Of a stretch of DNA of 6,957 nt, positions 5,848 to 6,957 are shown one piece after another. Location: the NCBI GenBank assembly GCA_017507205.1, contig JAFWBH010000013.1, positions 1-6,957 of the forward strand, given 5' to 3'. Position 1 is the first letter of the stretch. The number at the start of each line of letters is the position of its first letter. This DNA is from Clostridia bacterium (lineage in GTDB: Bacteria; Bacillota; Clostridia; Christensenellales; CAG-917). Below the pieces are notes generated by a model. It worked only from the letters and a program-made list of their open reading frames with translations, ran no database searches and was not told the DNA's origin. The position numbers were made by a program, and so were the translations under genes.

Positions 5848-6957
5848 CTATTCGTTATTGTTTTCATTTCTATAGTTACAATTGTGTGTCGGTTTACCAG
5901 GGTTGCATCCTTTATATGAGAAATTTATTCCAATATTGTCTGCGCCTTCGTGACCATATATCCATCCACCACACTCAGCAAATAATGAGCCTGAGTTGCT
6001 ATTTCCACCGGTACCATCAGCGAATTTATCGTAGCCACCGATAATACCACCAGTATATGCATTAAATCCTTCAGAATGAATGTCGGCTCGATTTACATTT
6101 CCTCTAAAATATGTATTGTATGCTTTCCCCACGACTCCACCAGATCGGATGACGCCATATCCTTCATCGCCACTTTCCTTCTGCTTTATTCTTCCGTCAA
6201 CAGTGCAATTCTTTACCGTTGAGTTTTTCGCCCAACCAGCAATTCCACCAGCATAACAGCATGTGGAACCTGTGCCATTACCCGTTCTTTCTAAAATAAT
6301 ATTAGCATTAACTTTCAAATTTTCAATTGTTGCATTTAAAATAGATCCAAACAAACCAAATGAATATGTTTTATCTGTTTCAAAAGAGTTTCTAGAAATA
6401 CCATATGTTATTGTTTTTCCATTTCCATCAAGATATCCCTTAAACTGATCAGATGGTGACGTAAGTTCTCTCCAATAATATTGTCCAATTGGAGTCCAAT
6501 TGTTGCCAAGATCTATATCGTTCATCAACTTATAATGGGCACTCAAATTTTTGTTTATATTCTTGAAATGTTCAACTGTTTGGATAAGATAAGGACTTTC
6601 TTTTGTTCCATATCCACCTGCAAAGTTTTCAATATCGCCAAGGTCTTCGTATCTCATTTTTGCTGCCAAAGCATCGGAAATATTTCCTGCTTGTTGGGCA
6701 AAATAGTTTTGCAAAATTTCAATTGCTTCACTATATTCTGTTGGAATATAATACCAAACAGGCACAAGGCCGCCGTCTGCAACATCTGTTATGCAGTGAT
6801 TATCTTCATCACTCAATGATTGCACCCAATCTGCATACCCTGCACTCAAAGCTGTAAAACTTGAAACATTCAGGTTTGTGCCTCCACCAATTGATTTAAT
6901 ATTCAAGTGGCTACTATAATCACCCGTTGTATATTTACTCATACTGTTCATGTCAAG
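5848..6957 (-). CDS. C-terminal part of a putative secreted MACPF-like / GLUG-repeat protein (369 residues seen; 5' end outside window)
   Basis: No named gene is recognised. Numbering is from the window edge. Residues about 20-88 have SIGGG, then DWVQSLSD and ITDVADGGLVPVWYYIP followed by a short helix. This resembles the final part of bacterial MACPF domains (the GG turn, a W-x-x-S segment, then a buried 'LIPIW' strand), the pore-forming fold of perforin and complement. Residues 118-180 (SPYLIQTVEHFKNI, YKLMNDIDLG, WTPIG, FKGYLDGNGKTI) are the usual lead-in to a right-handed beta-helix. After that come GLUG-type turns: FGLFGSI, YAGGIAGWAKNSTVKNC, RSGGVVGKA, YTGGIIGGY. Seven cysteines are visible. 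The C-terminus is Asn-rich (NENNNE) with no LPxTG motif or membrane segment. A Met at 6951 is possible, but no ribosome binding site or signal peptide is visible and the frame stays open to the edge, so the gene is probably truncated by the window. It is more AT-rich than its neighbours and convergent with ricT. The repeat part is firm; the MACPF assignment is an inference. Confidence 0.72.
   Translation of the reverse strand, partial: LDMNSMSKYTTGDYSSHLNIKSIGGGTNLNVSSFTALSAGYADWVQSLSDEDNHCITDVADGGLVPVWYYIPTEYSEAIEILQNYFAQQAGNISDALAAKMRYEDLGDIENFAGGYGTKESPYLIQTVEHFKNINKNLSAHYKLMNDIDLGNNWTPIGQYYWRELTSPSDQFKGYLDGNGKTITYGISRNSFETDKTYSFGLFGSILNATIENLKVNANIILERTGNGTGSTCCYAGGIAGWAKNSTVKNCTVDGRIKQKESGDEGYGVIRSGGVVGKAYNTYFRGNVNRADIHSEGFNAYTGGIIGGYDKFADGTGGNSNSGSLFAECGGWIYGHEGADNIGINFSYKGCNPGKPTHNCNYRNENNNE

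Noticed and set aside
5793..6044. 83-codon plus-strand frame at the convergent boundary
   Set aside because: It begins at the edge of the terminator stem and then runs antisense to the GLUG-repeat gene. No ribosome binding site or family resemblance is visible.
5848..6951. Treating the Met at 6951 as the true start of the leftward gene
   Set aside because: Only 6 bases lie upstream in the window, no ribosome binding site is visible there, the frame stays open to the edge, and no signal peptide is present although the domain content predicts secretion. A truncated gene is more likely.
1..6957. CRISPR array, tRNA/rRNA genes, insertion sequence or phage attachment site
   Set aside because: No regularly spaced repeats, no tRNA-like cloverleaf, no rRNA stretch, and no transposase or integrase frame were seen on either strand.

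Overview
This window looks like chromosomal DNA from a member of the Bacillota (Firmicutes), most likely an uncultured Clostridia-type anaerobe. The evidence is the tmk-holB-ricT gene order, a RicT (YaaT/PSP1-domain) protein, a bacterial LeuRS of 804 residues, strong AGGAGG-type ribosome binding sites and moderate-to-low GC. The exact lineage cannot be fixed from the sequence alone.

Layout. The left part (1-2957, minus strand) is a translation block. A complete leucyl-tRNA synthetase gene (leuS) is followed 71 bp downstream by the start of a seryl-tRNA synthetase gene (serS), which is cut by the window edge. The divergent intergenic region (2958-3235) carries two well-formed sigma-A promoters, each with a 17-bp spacer. 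One drives leuS leftwards and the other drives tmk rightwards. The region also holds a 5'-leader hairpin for leuS and an unexplained palindrome. There is no T-box. The centre (3236-5660, plus strand) is a tightly overlapping three-gene operon: tmk (dTMP kinase), holB (DNA polymerase III delta' subunit) and ricT. Its genes overlap by 4 bp and 10 bp, and it ends in a clear intrinsic terminator. The convergent gap (5661-5847) holds that terminator, a pair of mutually exclusive hairpins, and a 12-bp-stem terminator that can serve both strands.

The right part (5848 to the edge, minus strand) is the accessory region. It holds the C-terminal 369 residues of a larger protein that begins outside the window. 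The visible part runs from a segment resembling the end of a MACPF (membrane attack complex/perforin) domain, through a linker, into a right-handed beta-helix-like region with GLUG-type glycine-rich repeats. It is visibly more AT-rich than the housekeeping genes. It is the least ordinary item here: a candidate secreted pore-forming or surface-acting protein.

How the genes work together. tmk supplies dTDP for dTTP synthesis. HolB is part of the clamp loader that uses the replication machinery. RicT in Bacillus works with RicA and RicF to direct RNase Y. leuS and serS charge tRNAs. The MACPF/GLUG gene has no evident functional tie to these core genes.
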